Below, piece after piece: positions 27,221 to 36,414 of a stretch of 64,000 bases of DNA. Every line of letters starts with the position of its first letter. Positions within the stretch are counted from its first letter, which is position 1. Below the pieces are notes generated by a model. That model worked only from the letters and a program-made list of their open reading frames with translations. It had not been told where the DNA came from and searched no databases. The DNA is taken from NCBI RefSeq assembly GCF_013280495.1, contig NZ_JABSSX010000009.1:52234-116233 (forward strand), in the 5' to 3' direction. Made by a program: the position numbers and the translations under genes. Origin of the DNA: Brevibacterium permense. Lineage in GTDB: Bacteria; Actinomycetota; Actinomycetes; Actinomycetales; Brevibacteriaceae.

Positions 27221-28048
27221 ATGGTGGCATTTTCCGATGTGACGATCTGCCTTACCTGCGGGGTGGAGACGACGACGCCTCCGCCTCAGCTGTGTCCGAT
27301 CTGCGAGGACGATCGGCAATGGATTCCTGCCTCCGGCCAACAGTGGACGACCCGGGCAGACCTCGAATCCGAAGGCCACCGCATCACCACCACGGAGCGG
27401 GAACCCGGTCTCTTCGCCATCCGCGTCGAACCGAAGCTCGGGATCGGGCAGACCTGCTATCTCGCGTGCACCGAATCCGGCAATGTGCTCTTCGATGTCC
27501 CCGCCTATATCGACGCCGAGGCGGTCGCGGCGGTCCGGGACCTCGGCGGAGTTGCGGCGATCGCCGCCAGCCACCCGCACATGTTCGGCACCCAGTTGGA
27601 ATGGAGCGCCGCCTTCGACGAAGCTCCCGTTTTCGTGTGCCGGGCCGACCTCGAATGGGTGCAGCGGACCGGCCGTGCCGTCTGCCCCTATTTCCACGAG
27701 GCGGAGCCGGTGCCGGGGGTGAGGCTCCGGAGGACCGGAGGTCATTTCCCCGGCAGTGCAGTGGCAGTCTGGACGGGCGCCGACGGCACCGGGGTCATGC
27801 TCAGCGGGGATTCGATCGGTCCGGTGGCGCGGTCGGGGTGGGTGACGTTCATGCGCAGCTTCCCGAACTATCTGCCGCTGTCGGCTGCTGTCGTCAGGCG
27901 CATCGCGGCCTCGGTGATCGATCTCGATTTCGACCGCATGTACGGCAACTTCGGTCAGTCGATCGACTCCGGGGCACACTCTGCCGTACAGACTTCAGCG
28001 GAACGCTACGCCGAATGGGTCTCCGGCGCCCACGATCACCTCACCTGA
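27221..28048 (+). CDS. Metallo-beta-lactamase-like hydrolase with N-terminal zinc ribbon
   Basis: A 275-residue soluble protein. The first 30 residues hold CLTC (10-13) and CPIC (25-28), a likely zinc ribbon. The remainder has the MBL fold pattern (GNVLFDVPAYIDAEAV, AAIAASHPHMFG, GGHFPGSAVAVW, GVMLSGDSIGPV). The canonical HxHxDH is replaced by HPHMFG (His118, His120), so the second metal site is probably absent, although the later GGH and GDS positions remain. GAGAGGATGAC precedes the ATG. Function unknown. Confidence 0.8.
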   Translation: MVAFSDVTICLTCGVETTTPPPQLCPICEDDRQWIPASGQQWTTRADLESEGHRITTTEREPGLFAIRVEPKLGIGQTCYLACTESGNVLFDVPAYIDAEAVAAVRDLGGVAAIAASHPHMFGTQLEWSAAFDEAPVFVCRADLEWVQRTGRAVCPYFHEAEPVPGVRLRRTGGHFPGSAVAVWTGADGTGVMLSGDSIGPVARSGWVTFMRSFPNYLPLSAAVVRRIAASVIDLDFDRMYGNFGQSIDSGAHSAVQTSAERYAEWVSGAHDHLT

Positions 28049-28094
28049 GTCTCCCCCGACGGTCCGTCAACGCGAACCGAATACGGCCCGCCGG

Positions 28095-29270
28095 TCAGCG
28101 GGACCGGAACTGCGCGGTGACGGGGCAGTCGAAGGGATCGGCTTCGCCGAGACCCACCCTGTTGAGGTAGGCGATGATGATCTTGTAGGACTCGAACAGA
28201 GTCGTCTCGGTGTAGGCGATGTCCTTCTGGCGGCAGTATTCGCGGACCATCGGCTGCACCCGGTGCAGGTTGACGCTCGGCATGCTGGGGAACAGGTGGT
28301 GTTCGATCTGATAGTTCAGACCGCCCATGAGAAATCCCATGAAGCGACCGCCGGAGATATTGCGTGACATCAGCGTCTGACGGCGCAGGAAGTCGATCTT
28401 CACATCTTTGGGAACGATCGGCTGCCCCTTGTGGTTGGGAGCGAATGATCCGCCCATATGCACGCCGAAGACGGCGAGCTGGACGAGGAAGAAGGCGCTG
28501 CCGATGAGCGGACCTGCCGCCCAGATGGCGAGCGCGGGGAACCCGATGACGCGGACTCCGATGAAGACGCCTTCGATCCAACGGCGTTTGATCGACGACT
28601 GTCCCCGGACGATGGCCTTGACGGATTCGACGTGCAGCTGGAGGCCTGCCAGGGTCAGTAGCGGCAGGAAGAACCACCCTTGACGTGCGGCGAACCATTT
28701 GGCGAGGCCTCTGCGTTCACGTGCATCCTCAGGAGTGAAGACCAGGGCGTTGGGAGCGATGTCTCCGTCGACTCCGGCCTTGTTCGGATTGGCGTGGTGC
28801 AGCGCATTGTGCTTCTTCAGCCACCATCCGTAGCTCAGTCCGATGAAGAGGTTGCCGATGATCGTCGACACCCACTCCCCCACTTTTCCGCTGGTGAAGA
28901 TCTGTCGGTGTGCTGCGTCATGGGCGACGTAGGCTGTCTGCGTGAACAGTGCGCCGAAGACGACTGCGGTCGCCATCTGCCACCAGCTCTCACCGATGAG
29001 GAAGAGCATGGCGAAGGACGCGACGTAGCCGAGTCCCAGGAGGACGAAGCGCAGGGTGTTCCAACCCGGCCGTCTGGCCAGCAGGCCCGCTTCTTTGACC
29101 TGGGCCATCAGCGCGCTGAAGTCGCTGGTGAACTCCTGTTCGGCGGTTCCCCTCTTCGCTCGCCTGCGTTCGAGCACCTCCGCCCGGGTGGCCCGATCCG
29201 GTGCCGGGGTCGACAGTGCGGTGGCAGTTGGGGAAGTCGGTTCGGAGGTCATGAGGTCAGACGGGTTCAT
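28095..29270 (-). CDS. Membrane fatty-acid desaturase
   Basis: A di-iron membrane enzyme of 391 residues that introduces a double bond into acyl chains. The three histidine boxes are HDAAH (117-121), HNALHH (154-159) and QIEHH near the C-terminus, with four hydrophobic helices between them. The pattern fits the acyl-lipid/acyl-CoA (DesA3, linoleoyl-CoA) group. ATG 29270 has GGTGGGA upstream; the 57-codon in-frame extension is unrelated low-complexity sequence. It follows a histidine kinase and response regulator on the same strand, which suggests temperature or fluidity control. Confidence 0.9.
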   Translation of the reverse strand: MNPSDLMTSEPTSPTATALSTPAPDRATRAEVLERRRAKRGTAEQEFTSDFSALMAQVKEAGLLARRPGWNTLRFVLLGLGYVASFAMLFLIGESWWQMATAVVFGALFTQTAYVAHDAAHRQIFTSGKVGEWVSTIIGNLFIGLSYGWWLKKHNALHHANPNKAGVDGDIAPNALVFTPEDARERRGLAKWFAARQGWFFLPLLTLAGLQLHVESVKAIVRGQSSIKRRWIEGVFIGVRVIGFPALAIWAAGPLIGSAFFLVQLAVFGVHMGGSFAPNHKGQPIVPKDVKIDFLRRQTLMSRNISGGRFMGFLMGGLNYQIEHHLFPSMPSVNLHRVQPMVREYCRQKDIAYTETTLFESYKIIIAYLNRVGLGEADPFDCPVTAQFRSR

Positions 29271-29327
29271 GGTTCCCACCGTATGGATGTCCGAGCCGGT
29301 TTTCGTCACCCCTGGGAGCCGTTCTTC

Positions 29328-29349
29328 ACCCCCTACTCGGGTAGGGGGT
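29328..29349. promoter_or_regulatory. Perfect palindrome upstream of the desaturase gene
   Basis: Nine-base arms ACCCCCTAC / GTAGGGGGT flank TCGG, 58-79 bases upstream of the desaturase ATG and 24 bases past the response-regulator stop. The position suits an activator site for the adjacent NarL-type regulator. A terminator/attenuator hairpin is the alternative. Confidence 0.55.
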
Positions 29350-29373
29350 CTCAGCGGAGGACAGGTGCAGAAC

Positions 29374-30024
29374 TCAGCTGTGGGGGACGATGAGACCGGA
29401 TTCGTAGGCGGCGATGACTGCTTGGGCGCGGTCTCGGGCATCGAGTTTGTACAGGATCCGGGAGACGTGGGTCTTCACGGTCTGCACTGCGATGTGCAGA
29501 CTCGCCGCAATTTCCGTGTTGGACGCTCCGCGGGCGACTTGGATGAGGATCTCGCGCTCCCGGTCGGTGAGTTCGGGCAGCGCTGTGCGGTTGGGTTTCT
29601 GTCCTCCGGTGGCGAAGTGTTCGATGACCCGTTTCGTCACGCTCGGGGCCAGGAGCGCTTCGCCTCCGGCGACGATGCGGACCGCCTCGGCGAGTTCACT
29701 GGGCGGGGCATCCTTGAGGAGGAAACCGCTGGCCCCGGCGCGGATGGCGTCGAACACGTAGTCGTCGATGTCGAAGGTGGTGAGCATGATGATTCGGGTC
29801 TCGGCATTCGCGGCGACGATCGTGTGGGTTGCTTCGATTCCGTCCATCAGCGGCATTCGCACGTCCATGAGGACGATATCGGGGTCGAGGTCGGCGACGA
29901 GCTCGACGCAGTGTGCACCGTCTTCGGCCTGTCCGATGACCTCGATATCTGCATGAGCGCTCAGCAGCGCGGCGAAGCCGGCGCGGACCATCGCTTGGTC
30001 ATCGGCGATGACGATCCTGATCAT
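29374..30024 (-). CDS. NarL/LuxR-family response regulator
   Basis: A 216-residue two-component regulator. The receiver domain has the acidic pair in IVIADDQ, phospho-acceptor Asp54 in VLMDVRMPLMDG, a conserved Thr in IIMLTTF and Lys in GFLLKDAPP. The LuxR-type helix-turn-helix is LTDREREILIQVARGASNTE plus VKTHVSRILYKL. Its ATG overlaps the kinase stop by four bases, so kinase and regulator are coupled. The desaturase gene starts 103 bases downstream. DesR of Bacillus subtilis is the closest functional analogue by context. Confidence 0.93.
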   Translation of the reverse strand: MIRIVIADDQAMVRAGFAALLSAHADIEVIGQAEDGAHCVELVADLDPDIVLMDVRMPLMDGIEATHTIVAANAETRIIMLTTFDIDDYVFDAIRAGASGFLLKDAPPSELAEAVRIVAGGEALLAPSVTKRVIEHFATGGQKPNRTALPELTDREREILIQVARGASNTEIAASLHIAVQTVKTHVSRILYKLDARDRAQAVIAAYESGLIVPHS

Positions 30025-31331
30025 GGGGTCTCCTTGTCCGTGACCGAAGTGTCCGTGGCCGGTGTGTCGGCGCTCGGTTCACCGTCGTCGGTCGAGCGTT
30101 CGCGGGGCGAAAGCGGCAGCACTGCTTCGATTGCGAAGCCTGAATCGGCAGTGGCTCCGCTGCGGATCTCCCCACCGACCGAGGCTGCCCGTTCGCGCAT
30201 GCCGATCAGTCCCTGCCGGCTGTGCTTCTCGTGTTTTGCGGCCTCGCCCGGCCCGTCGCCGTGGTCGTTGGTGACGCTGATCCAGACGGCTGAGCTGCCA
30301 CCGCGGATGCGGATGGCGATGGCGGAGTTGCGGGCGTGGCGGATCGCGTTGCTCAGGGCTTCTTGGATGATGCGGTAGCCGGCGAGTCCGGTGCTGTCGC
30401 GCATGAGGTGATCGATCGGTTCGCCGCTGCGTTCGACGGTGACCTGCACTCCGGCCTGTCGGGCCTTCTCGATGAGCGGGTCGATCTCGGAGAACTTCGG
30501 CTGCGGCGCCAGTTCGCCTCCGCCTTCATCGTTGCGCAGGACGCTGAGCAGTCCGCGCATCTCGGTCAGTGCTGTGCGGGCGGAGGTGGAGATGTCTTCG
30601 AACTCTTTGGCCACTTCTGAGTCGATCCCGGCGTGGCGGAACGGTGCGCTGGAGGCTTGGATGTTGATGATCGACATGCTGTGGGCGACGATGTCGTGGA
30701 GTTCCCTGGCGATGCGGGCCTTCTCCTCGATGGCCACGCGTTTGGAGTGTTCCTCCGCGGTGTTCTCCTTCTCCTGGACCAGTTGGGAGCGGATGAGCTG
30801 CCATTGCTGAATGATGACCGCGGCGAGGTAGACGCCGCCGGCGATGCAGGAGTAGATGAGGATGTTGACGATGGCACCGTCGGTGCGGGTGTCTGCGACG
30901 AGCAGATGAGTGATGAGCACCGCGGCCGCCGAACCTGCGATGCTGCCGAGCAGTGCGGCCAGGGCCACTCCCCAGTGGGCGCGGAGGCCGATGATGAGGA
31001 TGATGACGATCTGAGTGATCATCATCGGAACCATCCAGGGCCACGGCACCCCCGACACGAGCGGTCCCAGCAGCGGCAGCACAGTGCAGGCTGCGATCGA
31101 CATGATCGTGCCGAAGAGCGGGCGCAACATGGACAGCGGCATGGACCCGACATGGACGATGGTGACGACGAAGGCCAATGCGACGGGGGCCTCGTTGACC
31201 GAGACGGCGATCGACGATTCCACCGCGAGCATGACGATGGCAAGCACGATCACCGCGACCCAGGCCAGCGCCTCGGGGTTGAGTCGACGGTTCGGGGGCA
31301 TGAACCTGTCGAAGACTACCATCACAGACAC
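30021..31331 (-). CDS. Sensor histidine kinase, HisKA_3 type
   Basis: A 436-residue membrane kinase. Five or six transmembrane helices fill residues 20-180 with almost no extracellular domain. They are followed by a coiled linker, the HisKA_3 phospho-acceptor ARELHDIVAHSMSI (His212) and an HATPase domain with RIIQEALSNAIRHA and RQGLIGMRERA. Sensing is therefore probably within the membrane, as in DesK. GTG 31331 has GGGA upstream; an in-frame ATG at 31322 is also possible. It is coupled to the response regulator and followed by the desaturase. Confidence 0.92.
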   Translation of the reverse strand: MSVMVVFDRFMPPNRRLNPEALAWVAVIVLAIVMLAVESSIAVSVNEAPVALAFVVTIVHVGSMPLSMLRPLFGTIMSIAACTVLPLLGPLVSGVPWPWMVPMMITQIVIILIIGLRAHWGVALAALLGSIAGSAAAVLITHLLVADTRTDGAIVNILIYSCIAGGVYLAAVIIQQWQLIRSQLVQEKENTAEEHSKRVAIEEKARIARELHDIVAHSMSIINIQASSAPFRHAGIDSEVAKEFEDISTSARTALTEMRGLLSVLRNDEGGGELAPQPKFSEIDPLIEKARQAGVQVTVERSGEPIDHLMRDSTGLAGYRIIQEALSNAIRHARNSAIAIRIRGGSSAVWISVTNDHGDGPGEAAKHEKHSRQGLIGMRERAASVGGEIRSGATADSGFAIEAVLPLSPRERSTDDGEPSADTPATDTSVTDKETP

Positions 31332-31446
31332 CCGGTTCCCTTCTGTGATTCCGGCCGACCGTTGCGATCATAGCGCCTGTGCTGCTTCATCACCTGGGAA
31401 CGGCACATAGTGGTCAGTTCCCGGCCCGGAACCGAGAACTGCCCGT

Positions 31447-32820
31447 TCAGCTTCCGCGGATCCCGTCGGCCAGGTGCGCATGCCGAGTTCCCGCGAACTT
31501 CGCTCGGCTGCCCCAGGACAGCGCGAGGTAGAGCACGAAGGAGATGGCGAAGGACGGGATCGTCGCTCCGATCGGGCTCGGATAGGCGTAGGTGAGCACA
31601 TAGGACGCCAACGCCCCGAGGACCCACACACCGACGGCCACCCAATTGACTCCGCGAGTGTAGGAGTAGAGGCCGCCGGAGTCCTTGAGGATATCGGGTG
31701 AGTAGGCACCGCGTTTGATGATGTAGTAGTCGACGATGAGGATGGCGAAGACGGGGACGAAGAACGCCCCGATCATCGTGAGGAAGTCGGTGTACTGGTC
31801 GAGCAGGGCCAGCCATGTCGATCCGATGATCGAGATCGCGCCGAGGATGAGGGCCGTCGGCAGGAACTTCAGCTTCGTCCTGCTCTGTGCGCCGACGACG
31901 GAGTTGACCATTCCGTAGACGACCATCGTGTTCGTGGCCATGACGGAGAGGAAGATGACGATGGCCAGCGCCCACCCGAATTCCGCGGCTAGGGCCGTCG
32001 GGTCGAATTCGGCCGGGTCTCCCCCGTCGAGCAGGATGAAGCTGAACGCGGTGAGACCCAGCAGCATCGCCAGCACGGTCGAGGTCAGGTAGCCCAGACC
32101 CGATCCGACGATTCCGGCCTTCTGAGTCCCGGCCAAACGGTTGAGGTCGCCGGATAGCACGGTCCAGGAGATGGCTGTGGAGATGACGATATCGAGTGCG
32201 AGGACCGGAGTGAACTCGAGCTCCGGCAGGCTCTCGATTCCTGCATATTCGCCGGGTGAGTGTCCCGTGAACGCGATGACGAAGACATAGGCCATGACCA
32301 GCAGGATGAGTAGAGCGAACCAGGGTTCGGCCTTCTCGATCCCTTCGTGGCCGAGGATCGCAAGTCCGACGACGAGCGCCTGGCAGAGCACGGAGAAGAG
32401 GATCGGGTTGGAGAATCCCGTCGTCTGGGCGACGACGTAGTTGACGCTGATTCCCGCCAACATGGCCTGCACCCAGCTCCATCCCATGAGGATGATGACG
32501 TTGGCGGCGACCGGCAGGAAGCTGCCCTTGGCGCCGAAGGCCCCGCGGGTGATGGCCATGGTCGCCAGGCCCGTGCGGGTGCCGATGTTGCCGATGAGCG
32601 TGAGCACGATGGTGCCGATGAGCGTGCCGACGATGATGACGATGACCGCTGTGGCGAAGTCGACGCCGGGGACGAACAGGGTTCCGGTCAACAGGGTCGT
32701 GACGACGAGGTTCGCGGCCAGCCAGATCATGAACATCCGTCCCCCGCTCAGGGTTCCGCGGATGACTCCGGAATCGTGGCCGGATTCCAATCGCTGTTCC
32801 AAACGGCGGTACCAGTTCAC
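31447..32820 (-). CDS. NCS1-family permease (cytosine/purine/allantoin type)
   Basis: A 457-residue transporter with about 12 transmembrane helices. It opens SGVIRGTLSGGRMFMIWLAAN, and the helix 1-3 region GTRTGLATMAITRGAFGAKGS and WSWVQAMLAGISVNYVVAQTTG is characteristic of NCS1 symporters. It would import a nucleobase or related heterocycle with Na+ or H+. The exact substrate is not evident. The start overlaps the stop of the SnoaL-like gene by four bases, so the two are co-translated. Confidence 0.88.
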   Translation of the reverse strand: MNWYRRLEQRLESGHDSGVIRGTLSGGRMFMIWLAANLVVTTLLTGTLFVPGVDFATAVIVIIVGTLIGTIVLTLIGNIGTRTGLATMAITRGAFGAKGSFLPVAANVIILMGWSWVQAMLAGISVNYVVAQTTGFSNPILFSVLCQALVVGLAILGHEGIEKAEPWFALLILLVMAYVFVIAFTGHSPGEYAGIESLPELEFTPVLALDIVISTAISWTVLSGDLNRLAGTQKAGIVGSGLGYLTSTVLAMLLGLTAFSFILLDGGDPAEFDPTALAAEFGWALAIVIFLSVMATNTMVVYGMVNSVVGAQSRTKLKFLPTALILGAISIIGSTWLALLDQYTDFLTMIGAFFVPVFAILIVDYYIIKRGAYSPDILKDSGGLYSYTRGVNWVAVGVWVLGALASYVLTYAYPSPIGATIPSFAISFVLYLALSWGSRAKFAGTRHAHLADGIRGS

Positions 32821-33296
32821 TGCGCGACCTCCTCGGCGCTGGGCTTGCTTTCGGCGGCACTGGGACCAGCCGCCGACGAGCTGTCGGCAGAATCCGGGAC
32901 CGTGGAGAGGTGTTCGTGGATGGCGATGAGTTCACCGTCACCGAGGCGGCGGAAGACGATCGATTCGCGTTCCCGGTACGATTCCCGCCCGTCTGCGGTG
33001 TTCACGGTCGTATCGACGGTGTGGGAGAACACGGCTCCGCCGGGGAAGGTCTGCACGAGCTGGTCCGATGAGGCGCAGGCGGCCACTGACCAACCGTCGG
33101 CCAACCACGAAGCACACTCCCTTTCATATTCCGCACGAGTGTTCAGGCGTCGCGCTTCGGGGTGGAAGACGAACGAGGCGTCCTCGGCGAATCGGGAGAA
33201 GTATGACTGAGTGTCCGTGGCGGCGAAGGCATCGACGATCGCCGAGGCGGCCGTGAGCACATCTGATTCGCTGGGCTCCGGTGTGGATTCGTTCAT
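32817..33296 (-). CDS. SnoaL/DUF4440-like protein
   Basis: A 159-residue NTF2-fold protein. The core includes AASAIVDAFAATDTQSYFSRF, EDASFVFHPEARRLNTRAEY, AVFSHTVDTT and ESIVFRRLGDGELIAIHEHLS, the usual SnoaL_3/DUF4440 pattern of an alpha-beta cone that binds small molecules. The last 25 residues are a disordered Ser/Ala/Glu tail. Its coupling to an NCS1 permease suggests a role in handling the imported compound. No catalytic residue set can be named. Confidence 0.8.
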   Translation of the reverse strand: MNESTPEPSESDVLTAASAIVDAFAATDTQSYFSRFAEDASFVFHPEARRLNTRAEYERECASWLADGWSVAACASSDQLVQTFPGGAVFSHTVDTTVNTADGRESYRERESIVFRRLGDGELIAIHEHLSTVPDSADSSSAAGPSAAESKPSAEEVAQ

Positions 33297-33480
33297 GATC
33301 GACGGCGACCTTTCGCAGACTGAGAGAAGGAGGATGCCGCGTTGAGTCCAAATGATTCGCGTGCGGCCCGATGAAGCTGAATGACACACTAACGAGTCTG
33401 TGATCGTCCGCACTATCCGCGATGGACGAATTCTGACCTCAGTTATACGAAGCGGCGAATCGGCGCGTGAATTCTTCCGC

Positions 33481-33500
33481 TGAACGTCACTGTGAGTTCA
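33481..33500. promoter_or_regulatory. Candidate operator in divergent gap 33297-33607
   Basis: The arms TGAAC and GTTCA are separated by ten bases. The 311-base divergent region otherwise holds no gene. Confidence 0.35.
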
Positions 33501-33512
33501 TATGCCGAATGG

Positions 33513-33529
33513 ACCTGATCGCACCAGGT
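33513..33529. promoter_or_regulatory. Second candidate operator in the divergent gap
   Basis: ACCTG-N7-CAGGT, a 17-base inverted repeat 79 bases upstream of the MatC-type carrier. It could control either direction. Confidence 0.35.
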
Positions 33530-33607
33530 GACATGCATTAATTTGAGTCGCATGCCCGTGTGCCGCCGGACATTCCGCGGCTGACGTTCGAAGGAGAAGC
33601 TGAACCC

Positions 33608-34873
33608 ATGAGTGCAGAACTGATCTGCGTCGTCGTCCTCGGACTGATGTTCGTCATCGGAACCTGGCGGGACATCAATATGGGCCTGCTCGGCTTCATC
33701 GCGGCCGCGGGCGTCGGCGGCCTCGTCCTGCACCAGGCGCCCGAAGAGTTCCTCGCAGGATTTCCCGTCGACCTCTTCCTTACGCTCGTCGGCCTGACCT
33801 ATCTCTTCGGATTCGCCCAGAACAACGGTGCCATCGAAGTGATCGTCCGCTGGTGTGTGAAGCTCGTCGGCGGGCGCGTCGGACTCATCCCCTGGATCTT
33901 CTTCGCACTGACGGCTGTCCTCATCTCGCTGGGGGCGCTCTTCGCGGTGGCCATCATCGCGCCGCTGGCGCTGTCGTTCGCGCGGCGTCATCGGATCAAT
34001 CAGTTCATGGTCGGTCTGCTCGTCGTGCACGGAGCATTGGCCGGCGCGTTCTCCCCGATCAGCGTCTACGGCATCTTCATCAATGACTATCTGACCACGA
34101 ACGGTCTCACACCGACGCCGCTGACCTTGTTCCTCGCCCCGTTCATCTTCAATACCGTCTTCGCGGTCGTTGTCTGGTTCGTCCTCCGTCGCCGGCCAGG
34201 ACTGCGCGCGGAGGCAGATGGGGCTCACCCCCACCCCGAGTCCGAATTCGACGGCGGAACGACCATCCGTCTCAAACGCGCTCAGATCCCGACCCTGATC
34301 GGGCTCATCGCGATGGCGCTGTCCGTGATCATCTTCAGCTGGGATGTGGGCCTGGTGACCATCACGATCTCGGTAGTGCTCGCCGCCATCGACCCGGCCG
34401 CAGGCAAGGCCGCGCTGTCGAAGGTCTCATGGTCGATCGTCGTCCTCATCTGCGGAGTGCTCACCTACATCGCCGTGCTGCAGGAGGCCGGAACCGTCGA
34501 ATGGGTCTCGGCCGGCATCTCAGCGATCGGCGTCCCCCTGCTGGCAGCGCTGCTGCTGTTCTACATGTCCGGCCTGATCTCCGCGCTGGCGTCGTCCTTG
34601 GCGATCATCGGTGTCGTCATCGCCCTGGCGGTGCCGTTCCTCGAGTCGGGCGACGTGCATGTCGGAGGGTTCGTCGCGGCGCTGGCGATCGCCGCGACCA
34701 TCGTCGACATCAGTCCGTTCTCGACCAACGGCGCGATGCTCCTGGCCAATGTCCATCCGAGCATCCGCGACCGCTACTACAGACAGATGATCGGCTACGC
34801 CGGCCTCATGTGCCTCATCGGGCCAGGACTCGCCTGGGTGGTCGCCGCGGTGCCGACCGTGATAAGCGGCTGA
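33608..34873 (+). CDS. MatC-type dicarboxylate carrier (SLC13-like permease)
   Basis: A 421-residue polytopic transporter with about 12 helices. The N-terminal block (GTWRDINMGLLGFIAAAGVG, FPVDLFLTLVGLTYLFGFAQ) matches the MatC_N dicarboxylate-carrier domain. The C-terminal ion-transporter half has ISPFSTNGAMLLANV, which resembles the substrate-binding SNT-like segment of SLC13 proteins. GAAGGAG precedes the ATG at 33608. Malonate or another C3-C4 dicarboxylate is plausible. No malonate decarboxylase genes are nearby. Confidence 0.82.
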   Translation: MSAELICVVVLGLMFVIGTWRDINMGLLGFIAAAGVGGLVLHQAPEEFLAGFPVDLFLTLVGLTYLFGFAQNNGAIEVIVRWCVKLVGGRVGLIPWIFFALTAVLISLGALFAVAIIAPLALSFARRHRINQFMVGLLVVHGALAGAFSPISVYGIFINDYLTTNGLTPTPLTLFLAPFIFNTVFAVVVWFVLRRRPGLRAEADGAHPHPESEFDGGTTIRLKRAQIPTLIGLIAMALSVIIFSWDVGLVTITISVVLAAIDPAAGKAALSKVSWSIVVLICGVLTYIAVLQEAGTVEWVSAGISAIGVPLLAALLLFYMSGLISALASSLAIIGVVIALAVPFLESGDVHVGGFVAALAIAATIVDISPFSTNGAMLLANVHPSIRDRYYRQMIGYAGLMCLIGPGLAWVVAAVPTVISG

Positions 34874-34875
34874 AC

Positions 34876-34897
34876 CGGCGGGGTCGGGGCCCCGCTG
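34876..34897. terminator. Hairpin between convergent genes
   Basis: CGGCGGGG pairs with CCCCGCTG (one wobble) around TCGGGG, immediately after the MatC-type stop and before the convergent CoA-transferase stop. Confidence 0.5.
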
Positions 34898-34901
34898 CCG
34901 C

Positions 34902-36407
34902 TCACATGTGCCCGGTCGTGATGAACTTCTCGTGCCAGGACAGAGCCTCGGCGAGGATGTGCGGGGTATGCCGACCGGTCGGGTTCGCCGCGATCGCACG
35001 TTCGAGGTAGTCGGTGAGACGGTCCCGGTAGTCCGGGTGGGCGCAGTTGTCGATGATCTTCCGTGCCCTGGCCACCGGCGGCAGTCCGCGCAGATCGGCC
35101 AGGCCCCGTTCGGTGACCAAGATCTGAGTGTCGTGTTCGGTGTGGTCGATATGGCTGGCGAACGGCACGATCGCAGAGATCGCTCCCGCTTTGGCCTGCG
35201 AGTTCGACACGAAGAAGTTGAGGTAGGCGTTGCGGGCGAAGTCACCGGAGCCGCCGATGCCGTTGATGATCGACGAACCGGTCACATGCGTGGAGTTGAC
35301 GTTGCCGTAGATATCGGCCTCGACCATTCCGTTGATGGCGATGATGCCGAGTCGGCGGATGGCTTCTGGGTGGTTCGACATCTCCTGGGTGCGCAGCAGG
35401 ATCCTGCCCTTGTACGACTCGATCCGGTCGTTGAAGTCGGCTGCCCGTTCGGCCGAGAGTGAGAACGCCGTCGCCGACACCGAGGTGAGCTTTCCGCTGT
35501 CGATGAGGTCGAGCATTCCGTCCTGGATGACTTCCGTATAGGCGGTCAGTCCCGCGAACTCGCTGTCGGCGAGAGTGACCATCACCGCATTGGCGACATT
35601 CCCGACTCCCGACTGCAACGGCAGCAGCTCCGGCGGCAGCCGATCTGCGGCGATCTCATGGCGGAGGAAGTCAACGAGGTGGCCGGCAATCTCCTTCGAG
35701 TCCTCGTCGGCAGGTTTGAACGGCAGGTTCCGGTCCGGAGCGTTCGTCTCCACCACGGCGACGACCTTCGCCGGGTCGACACGCAGATAGGGGTCACCGA
35801 TGCGCTGCATCGGCTCGAGCAGTTGGATCGGCAGCCGCTCGGGCGGACGCCGGGTTCCGTAGTAGACGTCGTGGAAGCCTTCGTACCCGCGCGGATGCCA
35901 GTCGTTGACCTCGAGAACGACCTTATCGGCTAGGTCGAGCCATGTCTTCGAGTTCCCGACGGAGCTGCCGGGAACCAGCAGACCGTTGGGCAGGATCGCC
36001 GCGACTTCGACGACGGCGACGTCGAGGTTGCCGTAGAAGCCGAACCAGGCCTGCTGAGCCGAATGGCTGAGGTGAGTGTCGACATACGCGGTGTCACCCG
36101 AATTGATCGAGGCCCGCATCGCCGGATCGGATTGGAACGGCAGCCGTTTGCTCACCGCGTTCGCTTCGGCGAGTACCCCGTCGAGTTCCGGTGCGGTCGA
36201 GGCTCCCGTCCACAGTTCGATCCGGAAGTCCTCACCACGGTCGTGGGCGGCCTGAGCACGTGCGGCCACCGCCACCGGCACTGCCTTCGGGTACCCGGAA
36301 CCGGTGAAGCCGCTCATCGCCACACGTTGGCCATTGTCGATATGGCGGGCCGCTTCCTCCGCGGTGACGGTCTTCGTGCTCAGTTCGGGGCAGGTGATTC
36401 TCGACAT
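34902..36407 (-). CDS. Acetyl-CoA hydrolase / acyl-CoA:carboxylate CoA-transferase
   Basis: A 501-residue cytosolic enzyme of the AcetylCoA_hydro family. It has the N-terminal domain AMSGFTGSGYPKAVPVAVAA and the C-terminal domain with IINGIGGSGDFARNAYLNFF, SAIVPFASHIDHTEHD and VTERGLADLRGL (active-site Glu in TERG). This class includes succinyl-CoA:acetate CoA-transferase and acetyl-CoA hydrolase, which sequence alone does not separate. The ATG at 36407 lies seven bases after TAGACT and is probably leaderless. A longer in-frame reading has no similarity. Confidence 0.9.
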   Translation of the reverse strand: MSRITCPELSTKTVTAEEAARHIDNGQRVAMSGFTGSGYPKAVPVAVAARAQAAHDRGEDFRIELWTGASTAPELDGVLAEANAVSKRLPFQSDPAMRASINSGDTAYVDTHLSHSAQQAWFGFYGNLDVAVVEVAAILPNGLLVPGSSVGNSKTWLDLADKVVLEVNDWHPRGYEGFHDVYYGTRRPPERLPIQLLEPMQRIGDPYLRVDPAKVVAVVETNAPDRNLPFKPADEDSKEIAGHLVDFLRHEIAADRLPPELLPLQSGVGNVANAVMVTLADSEFAGLTAYTEVIQDGMLDLIDSGKLTSVSATAFSLSAERAADFNDRIESYKGRILLRTQEMSNHPEAIRRLGIIAINGMVEADIYGNVNSTHVTGSSIINGIGGSGDFARNAYLNFFVSNSQAKAGAISAIVPFASHIDHTEHDTQILVTERGLADLRGLPPVARARKIIDNCAHPDYRDRLTDYLERAIAANPTGRHTPHILAEALSWHEKFITTGHM

Positions 36408-36414
36408 GATCCGA

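Noticed and set aside
33608..36407. Malonate uptake and decarboxylation locus (MatC plus CoA-transferase)
   Set aside because: The two genes are convergent and no malonate decarboxylase or malonyl-CoA synthetase is present.
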